A stretch of DNA of 64,000 bases from an uncultured Clostridia bacterium (GTDB taxonomy: Bacteria > Bacillota > Clostridia > Lachnospirales > Anaerotignaceae). The stretch is taken from assembly GCA_944379995.1 (NCBI GenBank), contig CALWGF010000008.1, positions 61,633 to 125,632 of the forward strand, read 5' to 3'. How positions within the stretch are numbered: the first letter of the stretch is position 1; the number at the start of each line of letters is the position of its first letter. This document shows, piece after piece, positions 57,267-64,000 of this stretch. The notes below the pieces were generated by a model. The model was not told the DNA's origin. It saw only the letters and a list, made by a program, of their open reading frames with translations, and ran no database searches. The translations under genes were made by a program, and so were the position numbers.

Positions 57267-58016
57267 CTATAATCCTTTTGTTATTATATCCTTTATTTTT
57301 TTTCTGTCAAATGGTTGTTTTTCTCGTTTTGTATTAAACTCTATTTTATATGACATTTTAAAAACAAATTTATTAAGCAATAATATTATGAAACTACCTA
57401 TTGAAATAACAGGAAATACATACATAGAGAAAGCAACACCAATAGCATAAACACTTTGACAAAGTACCATAAAAAAACTACCTATCATATAATACATATA
57501 TGTATAACCTGATACATTTAACATATTGCATATATTATAGCCTAAAAATATAGCTAATGATATACCACCAAGAAATGAAATTATATAGCCTAATATACCT
57601 ATTATAATTGCTACGGGAAGTCCTATAACAGATACTGTAAAAATAAAAAACAGTATAAGACCTAATATATATACTACATTTCCAATAGCTATTACTTTAA
57701 TAGGTTTTTTTATCATTATCATAGTACCTTGTTCAGCTGTATTTTTAAAAATAAACAGCAAAATAAGACCTATTACAACTTTAAAAATTCCAGAAGCAAA
57801 AACTAATGCTACAAGCGGAATTTTACTAATAATTAATATTATATCTTCTATACCTAAAGCTATCATTATTTTTTCAAATATAATAACTATTCCAGCACTA
57901 AAGTCTATAATATCCGTTGGATAGTCTGCAATAAGTCTTAAAAAAAGTATTCCAGCAACAACTGCACTATATATAAATAATCTATTAATGGATTTCAGTT
58001 TATTATCATCATTCAT
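57267..58016 (-). CDS. Membrane protein in sigma/anti-sigma operon
   Basis: This 249-residue protein with seven or eight helices was not recognised. It has a short cytoplasmic N-terminus ([18 protein letters not shown]), a central [58 protein letters not shown] block, and a basic tail. It starts 12 nt after the anti-sigma gene, so it is probably part of the same stress response or is a target of it. The glycine-rich central helices resemble bactofilin-linked DUF8173-like membrane domains, but the similarity is weak. Confidence 0.6.
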   Translation of the reverse strand: MNDDNKLKSINRLFIYSAVVAGILFLRLIADYPTDIIDFSAGIVIIFEKIMIALGIEDIILIISKIPLVALVFASGIFKVVIGLILLFIFKNTAEQGTMIMIKKPIKVIAIGNVVYILGLILFFIFTVSVIGLPVAIIIGILGYIISFLGGISLAIFLGYNICNMLNVSGYTYMYYMIGSFFMVLCQSVYAIGVAFSMYVFPVISIGSFIILLLNKFVFKMSYKIEFNTKREKQPFDRKKIKDIITKGL

Positions 58017-58028
58017 GTATCATCAGCC

Positions 58029-58604
58029 TTATTTTGTATGCTTTTTACTTCTTAAAATAATAAACTGTGCAGCACATATTATTGTAAGTACAGCAAATAT
58101 AATTCCTATTGAATTGGTAACTGTATTATTTAAAATATTAAAAGCCGTATCAGCTGCACCTTTTATAATTTCACCCTGCTCTGTAATTGTTGCAGAAACA
58201 GGTATAAGCCTTGCAACTTCATCACCTATATAAGGATTATTTAAAAGAGAAGTCATTATAGGTTCTCTATAAAGTACTAACATAGTACCTGTACCAAATA
58301 ATAATGAAAAACTGCCCCATATAATACCATATATTTTATTTTTTATTGAATAGGTAACTTTGTATTCTTCTTCAGAAATTTTTCTTATTTCTGTCATAAC
58401 ATTTAATTCAAAATCTTCAGGTGCTTCAAAATCTGGCATAAGCATTATATCACCTATAAGTGAATCATAAATATAAAAACTTTCTTTACATTCATTACAT
58501 ATTAAAAGATGTTCATTTAATAATTTTGCATCTTTTTCAGATAATTCATTATCCATATATTTCATCATAAGTTCTTCTGCTTCGCTACATTTCACATTTA
58601 TCAC
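58029..58604 (-). CDS. Anti-sigma factor with zinc-finger domain
   Basis: This 191-residue protein has an N-terminal zf-HC2 anti-sigma domain with C6, H32, C36 and C39 (CSEAEELMMKYMDNELSEKDAKLLNEHLLICNEC). Two helices follow (about 88-110 and 165-185). An extracytoplasmic loop lies between them. Its ATG overlaps the end of the sigma gene by 4 nt, the classical arrangement for a cognate pair. It should hold the sigma factor at the membrane until a signal is received. Confidence 0.9.
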   Translation of the reverse strand: MINVKCSEAEELMMKYMDNELSEKDAKLLNEHLLICNECKESFYIYDSLIGDIMLMPDFEAPEDFELNVMTEIRKISEEEYKVTYSIKNKIYGIIWGSFSLLFGTGTMLVLYREPIMTSLLNNPYIGDEVARLIPVSATITEQGEIIKGAADTAFNILNNTVTNSIGIIFAVLTIICAAQFIILRSKKHTK

Positions 58605-59152
58605 CTGCCTTCATTTTCAATCAAAATATCCTTAAGCATTTTTCTACCTCTGAAAATTCTATTTTTAACCTTTGATAAAGGTTCTTCTGTTATATCTGCA
58701 ATTTCTTGATAAGATAAACCTTGTTTATGAAAAAGCACAATAGGTATCTTATACATATCTGGTAAAGAATTTATTGCATTTTCAACAGTTATTTTTTCTT
58801 CTTTTTCCAAATACTTACTTTCAGGAGTATCTTTTTGAGGCAAATCATATGTCATATCGTCAATACTTACTGTTTCATGTTTTTTCTTTCTTCTATAATC
58901 TATGACATGGTTTGTACTTATTCTTATAATCCATGTTGAAAACTTAAACTCTGGCTGATATTTATCAAGATTTTTATATACCTTTATAAATATTTCCTGT
59001 GCAAGGTCATTAGCTTCCTCAGCATCATTTACCATTCTAAGAACAACAGAATACACAAGATTTTTATATCTTGAAAGCAATTCAGCAAATGCATCATTAT
59101 TACCCTCTATTGACATTTTTACCAATTCATAATCATCAGTTTTTTTCAACAT
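58601..59152 (-). CDS. ECF-type RNA polymerase sigma factor
   Basis: This 183-residue sigma-70 factor of the RpoE/SigW type has region 2 (about 15-85: FAELLSRYKNLVYSVVLRMVNDAEEANDLAQEIFIKVYKNLDKYQPEFKFSTWIIRISTNHVIDYRR) and region 4 (about 120-175: INSLPDMYKIPIVLFHKQGLSYQEIADITEEPLSKVKNRIFRGRKML). ATG follows AAAAGGGGTAGCT. Its anti-sigma partner overlaps it, and a membrane gene and tsaD follow. Likely target promoters were not searched for. Autoregulation is usual in this class. Confidence 0.93.
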   Translation of the reverse strand: MLKKTDDYELVKMSIEGNNDAFAELLSRYKNLVYSVVLRMVNDAEEANDLAQEIFIKVYKNLDKYQPEFKFSTWIIRISTNHVIDYRRKKKHETVSIDDMTYDLPQKDTPESKYLEKEEKITVENAINSLPDMYKIPIVLFHKQGLSYQEIADITEEPLSKVKNRIFRGRKMLKDILIENEGR

Positions 59153-59218
59153 AGCTACCCCTTTTGAGTTTTATAATAAACTCATTAAATAATACGATAA
59201 AATATAAGTTACAGTCTG

Positions 59219-60130
59219 TTAATCTTCTGGAAAATAAATAGTTTTACATTTTCTATCTTCTCCAATATAAGTATTTTCAAAAATACTTTTTGCATTATCT
59301 ATAAAAAGCTCTGGCTCTGATAAAGAAGGACTAAAATGTGTAAGCCATAATTCTTTAACATTACCATCATAAGCAAGTTTTGCAGCTTCTGAAAAAAGCA
59401 TATGCTTATTTTCAATAGCTTTTTGTTTTTTTTCATTTTCGCCATACATTCCTTCGCATATAAAAAGGTCAGAATTTTTTATAAATTCAGAAATAGAATG
59501 TAAAGGTCTACTATCAGTACAATAAGATACAGCAATACCCTTTCTTGGTTCCCCCATAACCATATCAGCTGTAATTATTTTATTTTCAAATTCAAGCTGT
59601 CCATCTTTTTGAATAACAGACCAAAGATTTCTAGGAATATTAAGAGCATTAGCTTTTTTCACATCAAAACGCCCTTTTCTTTTAATATCTATTCTGTATG
59701 CAATACATTTTATTGTATGGTCAGCTTGTACTGTGCTTATATGAAAATCACTTACAACAATTTCTTCTTCATAACTATCTATTTCAATATATTCAATTGG
59801 AAAAGGTATCTCTGGTGCAATACACATAATTCCTTCTACAATTCTTTTTAGACCAGTTGGTCCAATAAGTTTAAGAGGTTCTGTTCTTCCAGAATTACCT
59901 ATTGTAAGAAGCATACCTGGCAAACCAGAAATATGGTCAGCATGATAATGTGTAAAGCATATAGCATCAATAGATTTAAAGCCCCAACCAAGGCTTTTTA
60001 ATGTTACCTGAGTTCCTTCCCCACAATCTATGAGAATAAGTCTTCCATTCAATCTTGCCATCATTGCAGTAAGAAATCTGGAAGGCATAGGCATCATTCC
60101 ACCAGTTCCTAAAAGTGCTATATCAAGCAT
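59219..60130 (-). CDS. rnz: Ribonuclease Z
   Basis: RNase Z removes the 3' trailer of tRNA precursors. The 303-residue protein has the metallo-beta-lactamase motif FTHYHADH (H61, H63, D65, H66), N-terminal LGTGG, IDCGEGTQVTLK, a later ADHTIKCIAYRI and SYCTDSRP, and LTHFSP near the end. ATG at 60130 lies 10 nt after AAAGGA; a TTG one codon upstream is also possible. None of the ten tRNA genes in the window encodes CCA, consistent with a need for RNase Z processing. It lies 20 nt after the chromate-type transporter gene. Confidence 0.9.
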   Translation of the reverse strand: MLDIALLGTGGMMPMPSRFLTAMMARLNGRLILIDCGEGTQVTLKSLGWGFKSIDAICFTHYHADHISGLPGMLLTIGNSGRTEPLKLIGPTGLKRIVEGIMCIAPEIPFPIEYIEIDSYEEEIVVSDFHISTVQADHTIKCIAYRIDIKRKGRFDVKKANALNIPRNLWSVIQKDGQLEFENKIITADMVMGEPRKGIAVSYCTDSRPLHSISEFIKNSDLFICEGMYGENEKKQKAIENKHMLFSEAAKLAYDGNVKELWLTHFSPSLSEPELFIDNAKSIFENTYIGEDRKCKTIYFPED

Positions 60131-60149
60131 CAAAAATCATTCCTTTAAA

Positions 60150-60713
60150 TTAAAATATAAAAATACCAATAATACCAGCAAATATTATTATAAAAACAGG
60201 ATTTATTTTTGTTTTCATAAGTAATATAAATGATATTGCAAATATTAAAAATGAAATAGGTTTAAATGTTTTTAAATATTCAAAAATACTGTTAAACTCT
60301 TGTGCAGAAAATATTTCTTTCATTCCTATACTTATGGCTGAAGCCATTATAAGACCAGCCGAAGCCGGTTTTATGCCATACATAATTCCTTTAACAATAT
60401 TTGTATCAGAAAATTTAATAAAAAATTTTGAAACAATAACACTCATTATTATACAAGGCATAGTTATTCCTATGGTAGCAAATATTGCACCAATAACCCC
60501 TGTATTTTTAAATCCTACAAAAGTTGCTAAATTAACAGCAATAGGACCAGGAGTAATTTGAGATATTGCAACAATTTCTGTAAAATCACTTACAGACATC
60601 CAATTATATTTTACAACATAATCTTGAAGGAATGACATCATTGCATATCCCCCACCATAACAAAAAAAACCTATTTTCATAAATATAAAAAAGAGAAAAA
60701 GGGATTTTATCAA
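60150..60713 (-). CDS. Chromate-type transporter, CHR half A
   Basis: This 187-residue protein has about six helices and one CHR domain, with family motifs KIGFFCYGGGYAMMSFLQDYVV and ISQITPGPIAVNLATFVG. Short-chain CHR proteins work as pairs, corresponding to the two halves of full-length ChrA. TTG start at 60713 follows GAGGAGGGAAAAATA and overlaps the preceding CHR gene by 4 nt. Chromate efflux is the named activity of the family, but in anaerobes without chromium exposure the real substrate is unclear. Confidence 0.9.
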   Translation of the reverse strand: MIKSLFLFFIFMKIGFFCYGGGYAMMSFLQDYVVKYNWMSVSDFTEIVAISQITPGPIAVNLATFVGFKNTGVIGAIFATIGITMPCIIMSVIVSKFFIKFSDTNIVKGIMYGIKPASAGLIMASAISIGMKEIFSAQEFNSIFEYLKTFKPISFLIFAISFILLMKTKINPVFIIIFAGIIGIFIF

Positions 60714-61261
60714 TATTTTTCCCTCCTCTTTATAAATATTGTATAACCAATAACACCAGAAATAATTATTGCAATTATAGGTGACAAATTATAAAATAAC
60801 ATAAATAAAAGTATACATATAAATAACAATATTTGAAATACATCTTTAACAGATGATTTAAAAAGTTTAAGTACTGATGCAAGTATCAGAGCAAAAACAG
60901 ACGCTCTGATACCTGACATTATATTTTGAACAATTTCCATATTTTGATATTTTTCAAATACAGATGCAAATAATGTTATTATAAGAAATGCAGGAAATAC
61001 AATACCAAAGGCGGCGGATAAAGCTCCCCATATTCCACAAACACGATAGCCAATAAATACAGATGTATTTATTGTTATAACACCTGGAAGAGATTGTCCA
61101 AGAGCCATACATTCTACCATAGAATTATCATCAATCCATTTTCTATAATTAACAACTTCATGACGCATAACAGGGACCATTGAATATCCTCCTCCAACAA
61201 CAAGAGTACCTATTTTAGAAAAGGAAATAATAAGTTCAATACATTTTTTTAACTTAAACAT
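60710..61261 (-). CDS. Chromate-type transporter, CHR half B
   Basis: This 183-residue single-CHR-domain protein has about six helices, SKIGTLVVGGGYSMVPVMRHEVVNYRKW and ALGQSLPGVITINTSVFIGYRVCGIWGALSAAFGIVFPAFL. It is the partner of the next gene. The two halves differ in sequence and probably insert with opposite topology. It overlaps the end of the SRPBCC gene by 8 nt. Confidence 0.9.
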   Translation of the reverse strand: MFKLKKCIELIISFSKIGTLVVGGGYSMVPVMRHEVVNYRKWIDDNSMVECMALGQSLPGVITINTSVFIGYRVCGIWGALSAAFGIVFPAFLIITLFASVFEKYQNMEIVQNIMSGIRASVFALILASVLKLFKSSVKDVFQILLFICILLFMLFYNLSPIIAIIISGVIGYTIFIKRREKY

Positions 61262-61685
61262 TATAACTACTCTCTTCTAAGATATTTTTTATATCTGCAA
61301 TATATTGTATTTGTAATTTACGTATATTCCATAAATGTTTTGCAAAAAATCTTTTTATAGGATTTTTAACATATATTGTTTTTAAAAATACGACTTGTGT
61401 ACGATTTTCTTTTAAAGGATATAAACAACATTCCCATATACCCATAAACTTTTTATTAATTATTTTAAGTTTATAGTATCTATAATTTATTTTTTCCAAT
61501 ATTTTAAAAGTATTAATATCTCCACTTTTATAATATTCAATAAAACTATTTGAATTATTTATTGATTGAACATAAGAAATATTACTTCTCCATTTATAAT
61601 TATTAAAATGTGTTATAATATTCCATACATCTTTAATATTATAATTTAAAACAGTACAAATTTTGGAATTCATACACTTTTTCAC
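61254..61685 (-). CDS. SRPBCC-like small protein
   Basis: This 143-residue soluble protein has a pattern resembling the SRPBCC/polyketide-cyclase fold: TVLNYNIKDVWNIITHFNNYKWRSNISYVQ at the start, alternating beta strands, and a long C-terminal helix (FFAKHLWNIRKLQIQYIADIKNILEES). It is basic and rich in Asn, Tyr and Lys. GTG at 61685 follows AAGGAATGTGGTTTT. SRPBCC proteins bind hydrophobic ligands; no specific ligand is indicated. It leads into the CHR pair by overlap. Confidence 0.6.
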   Translation of the reverse strand: MKKCMNSKICTVLNYNIKDVWNIITHFNNYKWRSNISYVQSINNSNSFIEYYKSGDINTFKILEKINYRYYKLKIINKKFMGIWECCLYPLKENRTQVVFLKTIYVKNPIKRFFAKHLWNIRKLQIQYIADIKNILEESSYNV

Positions 61686-61763
61686 AAAACCACATTCCTT
61701 CCTGTATACTTAAAATATTTTATCATAAAATACTTTTTTTTAACAGTATAAAGGGATTATATA

Positions 61764-62369
61764 TTATTTTTCTATATCCATTATATTCATATCTTCATAA
61801 GTATTATTAAATTTCTTACCTTTATTAATCCAGTAAGTAGTTGATGCTTTTAAAAACATTGATTTTGTAATAGGCATAGTAACTTTTAAATTTAAGTTTT
61901 TATTATTTAATATAGATTTTGAAAAAGCTTTTAATTTCATATATACCATATATTTAAAAGGTGTAGAAAGTATAGCTTCACCACTTCCAATACGAAGAAC
62001 ACTTCCAAATTCAAAACCACATTGTTCAGAAAATATTTTTACTATTTGAACAGCAGTATCATTTTGAAAAGGTTCAAAAAAACCACAATTTATAATAACA
62101 TGTACTTTAGGTTTATTTTTATTATTAAAATTTTTAATATCTTTAAAAAGATTTAAAAGTATAGCTGGAACACCATCAGTATATAAAGGAAATATAAATA
62201 AAATATGGTTTACATTTTCTATATTTTCACATATTTTATCATTATCTTTATTACACACAAATTCATTTATTTGAAACTTAGTATTAAATTTCTTAAATAA
62301 TTCAGACAATTTTTTTGAATTTGAAACATTATATCTAGGGCTACCATTTACAATCATTATTTTTTCCAT
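61764..62369 (-). CDS. Flavodoxin-fold NAD(P)H-dependent reductase A
   Basis: This 201-residue flavoprotein has the FMN-binding start MIVNGSPRYNVSNSKKLSELF and LFIFPLYTDGVPAILLNLFKDI, and CGFFEPFQNDTAVQIVKIF in the second half. These are features of the NADPH-dependent FMN reductase/flavodoxin-like family. It overlaps the upstream flavoprotein gene by 13 nt and is followed by a 78-nt gap. Proteins of this group in Clostridia reduce quinones, nitro compounds or iron-sulfur partners; the substrate is unknown. Confidence 0.8.
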   Translation of the reverse strand: MEKIMIVNGSPRYNVSNSKKLSELFKKFNTKFQINEFVCNKDNDKICENIENVNHILFIFPLYTDGVPAILLNLFKDIKNFNNKNKPKVHVIINCGFFEPFQNDTAVQIVKIFSEQCGFEFGSVLRIGSGEAILSTPFKYMVYMKLKAFSKSILNNKNLNLKVTMPITKSMFLKASTTYWINKGKKFNNTYEDMNIMDIEK

Positions 62370-62866
62370 TGTTGTTCCACCACCTTTTTAGCTATATTTT
62401 CAGCCCCTTTTTCAGTTGTAAATATTATATCATAACTTATAAAACTCATATTTTTAGAATTTCTTTCAACAAGTTTTTTAAATGTTTCTTTTTCAATATC
62501 ACTTTCTGCACCATAAGCTATTATAAAAGCTTTTTTAGGTATAACATCACGTTGAAAATGATGAGTTTCTCCTTCATGCATTCTTATAAAAGCTTTTTGA
62601 ACAGGTAAAGACCTTTCCATAAGATTTTTTACAGGTGTATCATAACAACCAAAAACAACTTTAGAAACATAAATTAAAACATCAGTTTTTGCAATATTAG
62701 TATATATTCTAGTAGCATCATCACGAATAACGCATTTACCAGGTGTTTTAGTCCAACAACCAAAACAGCCTTTACAATTACCTATATTTTTTAAATTCAA
62801 ATCAACATATTCAATATTTTTTTCTGTAAAGTACTTTTCATTCATAGTTAAATCAGTAATTAACAA
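62357..62866 (-). CDS. Iron-sulfur-type flavoprotein, NAD(P)H reductase B
   Basis: This 169-residue flavodoxin-fold protein has a cysteine motif near residue 30 (CKGCFGCWTKTPGKC, a CxxCxxC-x7-C pattern), typical of iron-sulfur flavoproteins and multimeric flavodoxins, then IRDDATRIYTNIAKTDVLIYVSKVVFGCYDTPVKNLMER. I chose TTG at 62866, 8 nt after GGAGG; the longer frame begins before that site. With the next gene it forms a two-flavoprotein unit that may pass electrons to each other; partners are not known. Confidence 0.8.
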   Translation of the reverse strand: MLITDLTMNEKYFTEKNIEYVDLNLKNIGNCKGCFGCWTKTPGKCVIRDDATRIYTNIAKTDVLIYVSKVVFGCYDTPVKNLMERSLPVQKAFIRMHEGETHHFQRDVIPKKAFIIAYGAESDIEKETFKKLVERNSKNMSFISYDIIFTTEKGAENIAKKVVEQQWKK

Positions 62867-62903
62867 AAAAATCACCTCCAATAAATACTATATAAAATAA
62901 AAA

Positions 62904-62930
62904 ACCACAAGGCAATACTAACCTTGTGGT
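62904..62930 (-). terminator. Terminator of the tRNA/rRNA operon
   Basis: ACCACAAGG and CCTTGTGGT (62904-62912 and 62922-62930) form a 9-bp stem with a 9-nt loop, followed by T-rich sequence on the minus strand. It ends the transcript that carries the 5S rRNA and tRNAs. Confidence 0.85.
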
Positions 62931-62941
62931 ATAAAACTAAA

Positions 62942-63013
62942 CTAGGGTAGCAGGATTTGAACCTGCGAATGACGGAATCAGAATCCGTTGCCTTACCGCT
63001 TGGCGATACCCCA
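62942..63013 (-). tRNA. tRNA-Gln(CTG), copy 1
   Basis: The 72-nt cloverleaf has acceptor stem TGGGGTA/TACCCTA with discriminator G, T-arm GGTTCAAAT and anticodon loop TTCTGAT (anticodon CTG). No CCA is encoded. It is last in the tRNA cluster and identical to the copy at 63262-63333. Confidence 0.94.
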
Positions 63014-63061
63014 TTACAATATAAAGAAAAAACTATATTTTAAAAAACATAGTTTATAAAG

Positions 63062-63145
63062 TGCAGTCGAGGGGACTTGAACCCCTACCCAGAAACCCGG
63101 ACTAGATCCTTAGTCTAGCGCGTATGCCAATTCCGCCACGACTGC
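63062..63145 (-). tRNA. tRNA-Leu(AAG), copy 1
   Basis: This 84-nt class II tRNA has a long variable arm, acceptor stem GCAGTCG/CGACTGC and anticodon loop CTAAGGA (anticodon AAG). The AAG anticodon is probably deaminated to inosine or left as A to read CTN. It is identical to the copy at 63556-63639. Confidence 0.93.
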
Positions 63146-63168
63146 ATATTAAATTAAAGTTAATGAAA

Positions 63169-63243
63169 TCGGGGTGACAGGATTCGAACCTGCGACCTCC
63201 TGATCCCAAATCAGGCGCTCTAGCCAAGCTGAGCCACACCCCG
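63169..63243 (-). tRNA. tRNA-Pro(TGG), copy 1
   Basis: The 75-nt cloverleaf has acceptor stem CGGGGTG/CACCCCG, discriminator A, and anticodon loop TTTGGGA (anticodon TGG). It is identical to the copy at 63846-63920. Confidence 0.95.
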
Positions 63244-63261
63244 ATACAACTTTAATAAAAA

Positions 63262-63333
63262 CTAGGGTAGCAGGATTTGAACCTGCGAATGACGGAATCA
63301 GAATCCGTTGCCTTACCGCTTGGCGATACCCCA
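63262..63333 (-). tRNA. tRNA-Gln(CTG), copy 2
   Basis: It is identical in sequence to the tRNA-Gln at 62942-63013, with anticodon CTG in loop TTCTGAT. It lies between tRNA-Pro copy 1 and tRNA-Gln(TTG). Confidence 0.94.
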
Positions 63334-63369
63334 TTATTTATTAAAAACCTAATTAAATAAAAAAGAAAC

Positions 63370-63441
63370 CTGGGCTGATTGGATTCGAACCAACGAATGC
63401 AGGAGTCAAAGTCCTGTGCCTTACCGCTTGGCGACAGCCCA
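63370..63441 (-). tRNA. tRNA-Gln(TTG)
   Basis: The 72-nt cloverleaf has acceptor stem TGGGCTG/CAGCCCA, discriminator G, and anticodon loop CTTTGAC (anticodon TTG). It is related to the two CTG copies but has a different acceptor stem and anticodon stem. Confidence 0.95.
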
Positions 63442-63475
63442 CTATATGGTAATAACAGGATTTAATTAAGCAAAA

Positions 63476-63547
63476 AGCGCGAAACGGGATTCGAACCCGC
63501 GGCCCTCGCCTTGGCAAGGCGATGCTCTACCACTGAGCCATTCGCGC
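63476..63547 (-). tRNA. tRNA-Gly(GCC)
   Basis: The 72-nt cloverleaf has acceptor stem GCGCGAA/TTCGCGC, discriminator T, and anticodon loop TTGCCAA (anticodon GCC). Confidence 0.96.
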
Positions 63548-63555
63548 ATAAATGA

Positions 63556-63639
63556 TGCAGTCGAGGGGACTTGAACCCCTACCCAGAAACCCGGACTAGA
63601 TCCTTAGTCTAGCGCGTATGCCAATTCCGCCACGACTGC
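63556..63639 (-). tRNA. tRNA-Leu(AAG), copy 2
   Basis: This 84-nt class II tRNA is identical to 63062-63145. The sequence just outside both copies is also the same (CATATTAAATTAAA), showing that the copies come from duplication of a longer block. Confidence 0.93.
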
Positions 63640-63654
63640 ATATTAAATTAAAAG

Positions 63655-63727
63655 TGAGTCATCCGGGGCTCGAACCCGGGACACCTGGATTAAAAGTCCA
63701 GTGCTCTACCAACTGAGCTAATGACCC
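63655..63727 (-). tRNA. tRNA-Lys(TTT)
   Basis: The 73-nt cloverleaf has acceptor stem GGGTCAT/ATGACTC with one G-U pair, discriminator A, and anticodon loop CTTTTAA (anticodon TTT). Confidence 0.96.
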
Positions 63728-63735
63728 ATATCAAG

Positions 63736-63810
<75 letters not shown>

Positions 63811-63845
63811 ATAAATTAAAAGCCTGTACAACTACTTTTAAGAAG

Positions 63846-63920
63846 TCGGGGTGACAGGATTCGAACCTGCGACCTCCTGATCCCAAATCAGGCGCTCTAG
63901 CCAAGCTGAGCCACACCCCG
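63846..63920 (-). tRNA. tRNA-Pro(TGG), copy 2
   Basis: It is identical to 63169-63243. It is the first tRNA after the 5S rRNA in the direction of transcription, only 5 nt from the 5S 3' end. Confidence 0.95.
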
Positions 63921-63925
63921 ATAAA

Positions 63926-64000
63926 TCCCGGCGACCACTTACTTTCCCAGGCGGCTTCCCACCAAGTATCATCAGCCGTTTAGGTCTTAACCGTCGTGTT
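63926..64000 (-). rRNA. rrf: 5S ribosomal RNA, 3' part
   Basis: The minus strand reads the conserved 5S 3' half (GATGATACTTGG, GGGAAGCCGCCTGGGA, AGTGGTCGCCGGGA). The 5' part lies beyond the window edge. It shows that the tRNA cluster is the tail of a ribosomal RNA operon entering from the right. Confidence 0.93.

Noticed and set aside
63149..63334. Open frame of 61 codons across the tRNA genes
   Set aside because: It overlaps tRNA-Pro and tRNA-Gln entirely and is a by-product of their sequence.

Overview
The window is AT-rich chromosomal DNA of a low-GC anaerobic Firmicute. It most likely belongs to class Clostridia, in or near the Lachnospiraceae (an Anaerotignum/Tyzzerella-like lineage; the rank is inference). 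The evidence is the SCIFF peptide with its radical-SAM maturase next to secDF, a class III fructose bisphosphatase, a selenium-cofactor gene set, SLH-anchored surface protein, strong GGAGG ribosome binding sites with many TTG/GTG starts, and Mo/Se and alanine metabolism genes. No phage, insertion sequence or CRISPR array was found. Genes are dense, ordered in tight operons and usually separated by clear rho-independent terminators.

Layout. 1-3141: an alanine dehydrogenase gene broken by a 2-nt insertion, behind a long leader that can fold as an H-type pseudoknot, then a sodium:alanine symporter. 3185-6952 (minus): scfA-scfB-secD-secF. 7170-12420: a first enolase, two MATE exporters and two small genes of unclear function. 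12464-17433 (minus): the glycolytic operon cggR-pgk-tpiA-gpmI with a well-preserved CggR operator but no gap gene. 18286-24657: a 2123-residue secreted, SLH-anchored M60-type metalloprotease. 24701-32674 (minus): ten abutting genes for a FecCD-type ABC importer plus the labile-selenium cofactor set (yqeC, yqeB, xdhC-like, selD, cysteine desulfurase-like, yedE, yedF, DUF3343), divergent from the importer's lipoprotein.

33998-41007: a small HTH gene, an unknown gene, a possible HPr remnant, a second enolase behind a 12-bp palindrome, a PqqD-like protein, an OPT peptide transporter and PepD. 41221-44434 (minus): yhaM, two genes that together make up one membrane-tethered Cas4/RecB-like nuclease, and rlmD. 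44562-51261 (minus): a flavodoxin, an HtrA protease, a two-component system and mutS2. 51552-62866: fbp, an AEC carrier, an SDR, tsaD, a sigma/anti-sigma pair, RNase Z, a split chromate transporter, an SRPBCC protein and two flavoproteins. 62942-64000 (minus): ten tRNA genes downstream of a 5S rRNA that runs off the window.

How the parts connect. Glycolysis/gluconeogenesis is well represented (two enolases, gpmI, tpiA, pgk, cggR, fbp). Amino-acid and peptide use is represented by ald, the alanine symporter, the OPT transporter and PepD. The selenium operon implies that a selenium-dependent molybdenum hydroxylase is encoded elsewhere, and the FecCD-type importer in the same operon is a good candidate for supplying its molybdenum or tungsten. 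The most unusual item is the two-gene, membrane-anchored Cas4-like nuclease: the motifs needed for one active site and one possible Fe-S cluster are divided between two overlapping genes.
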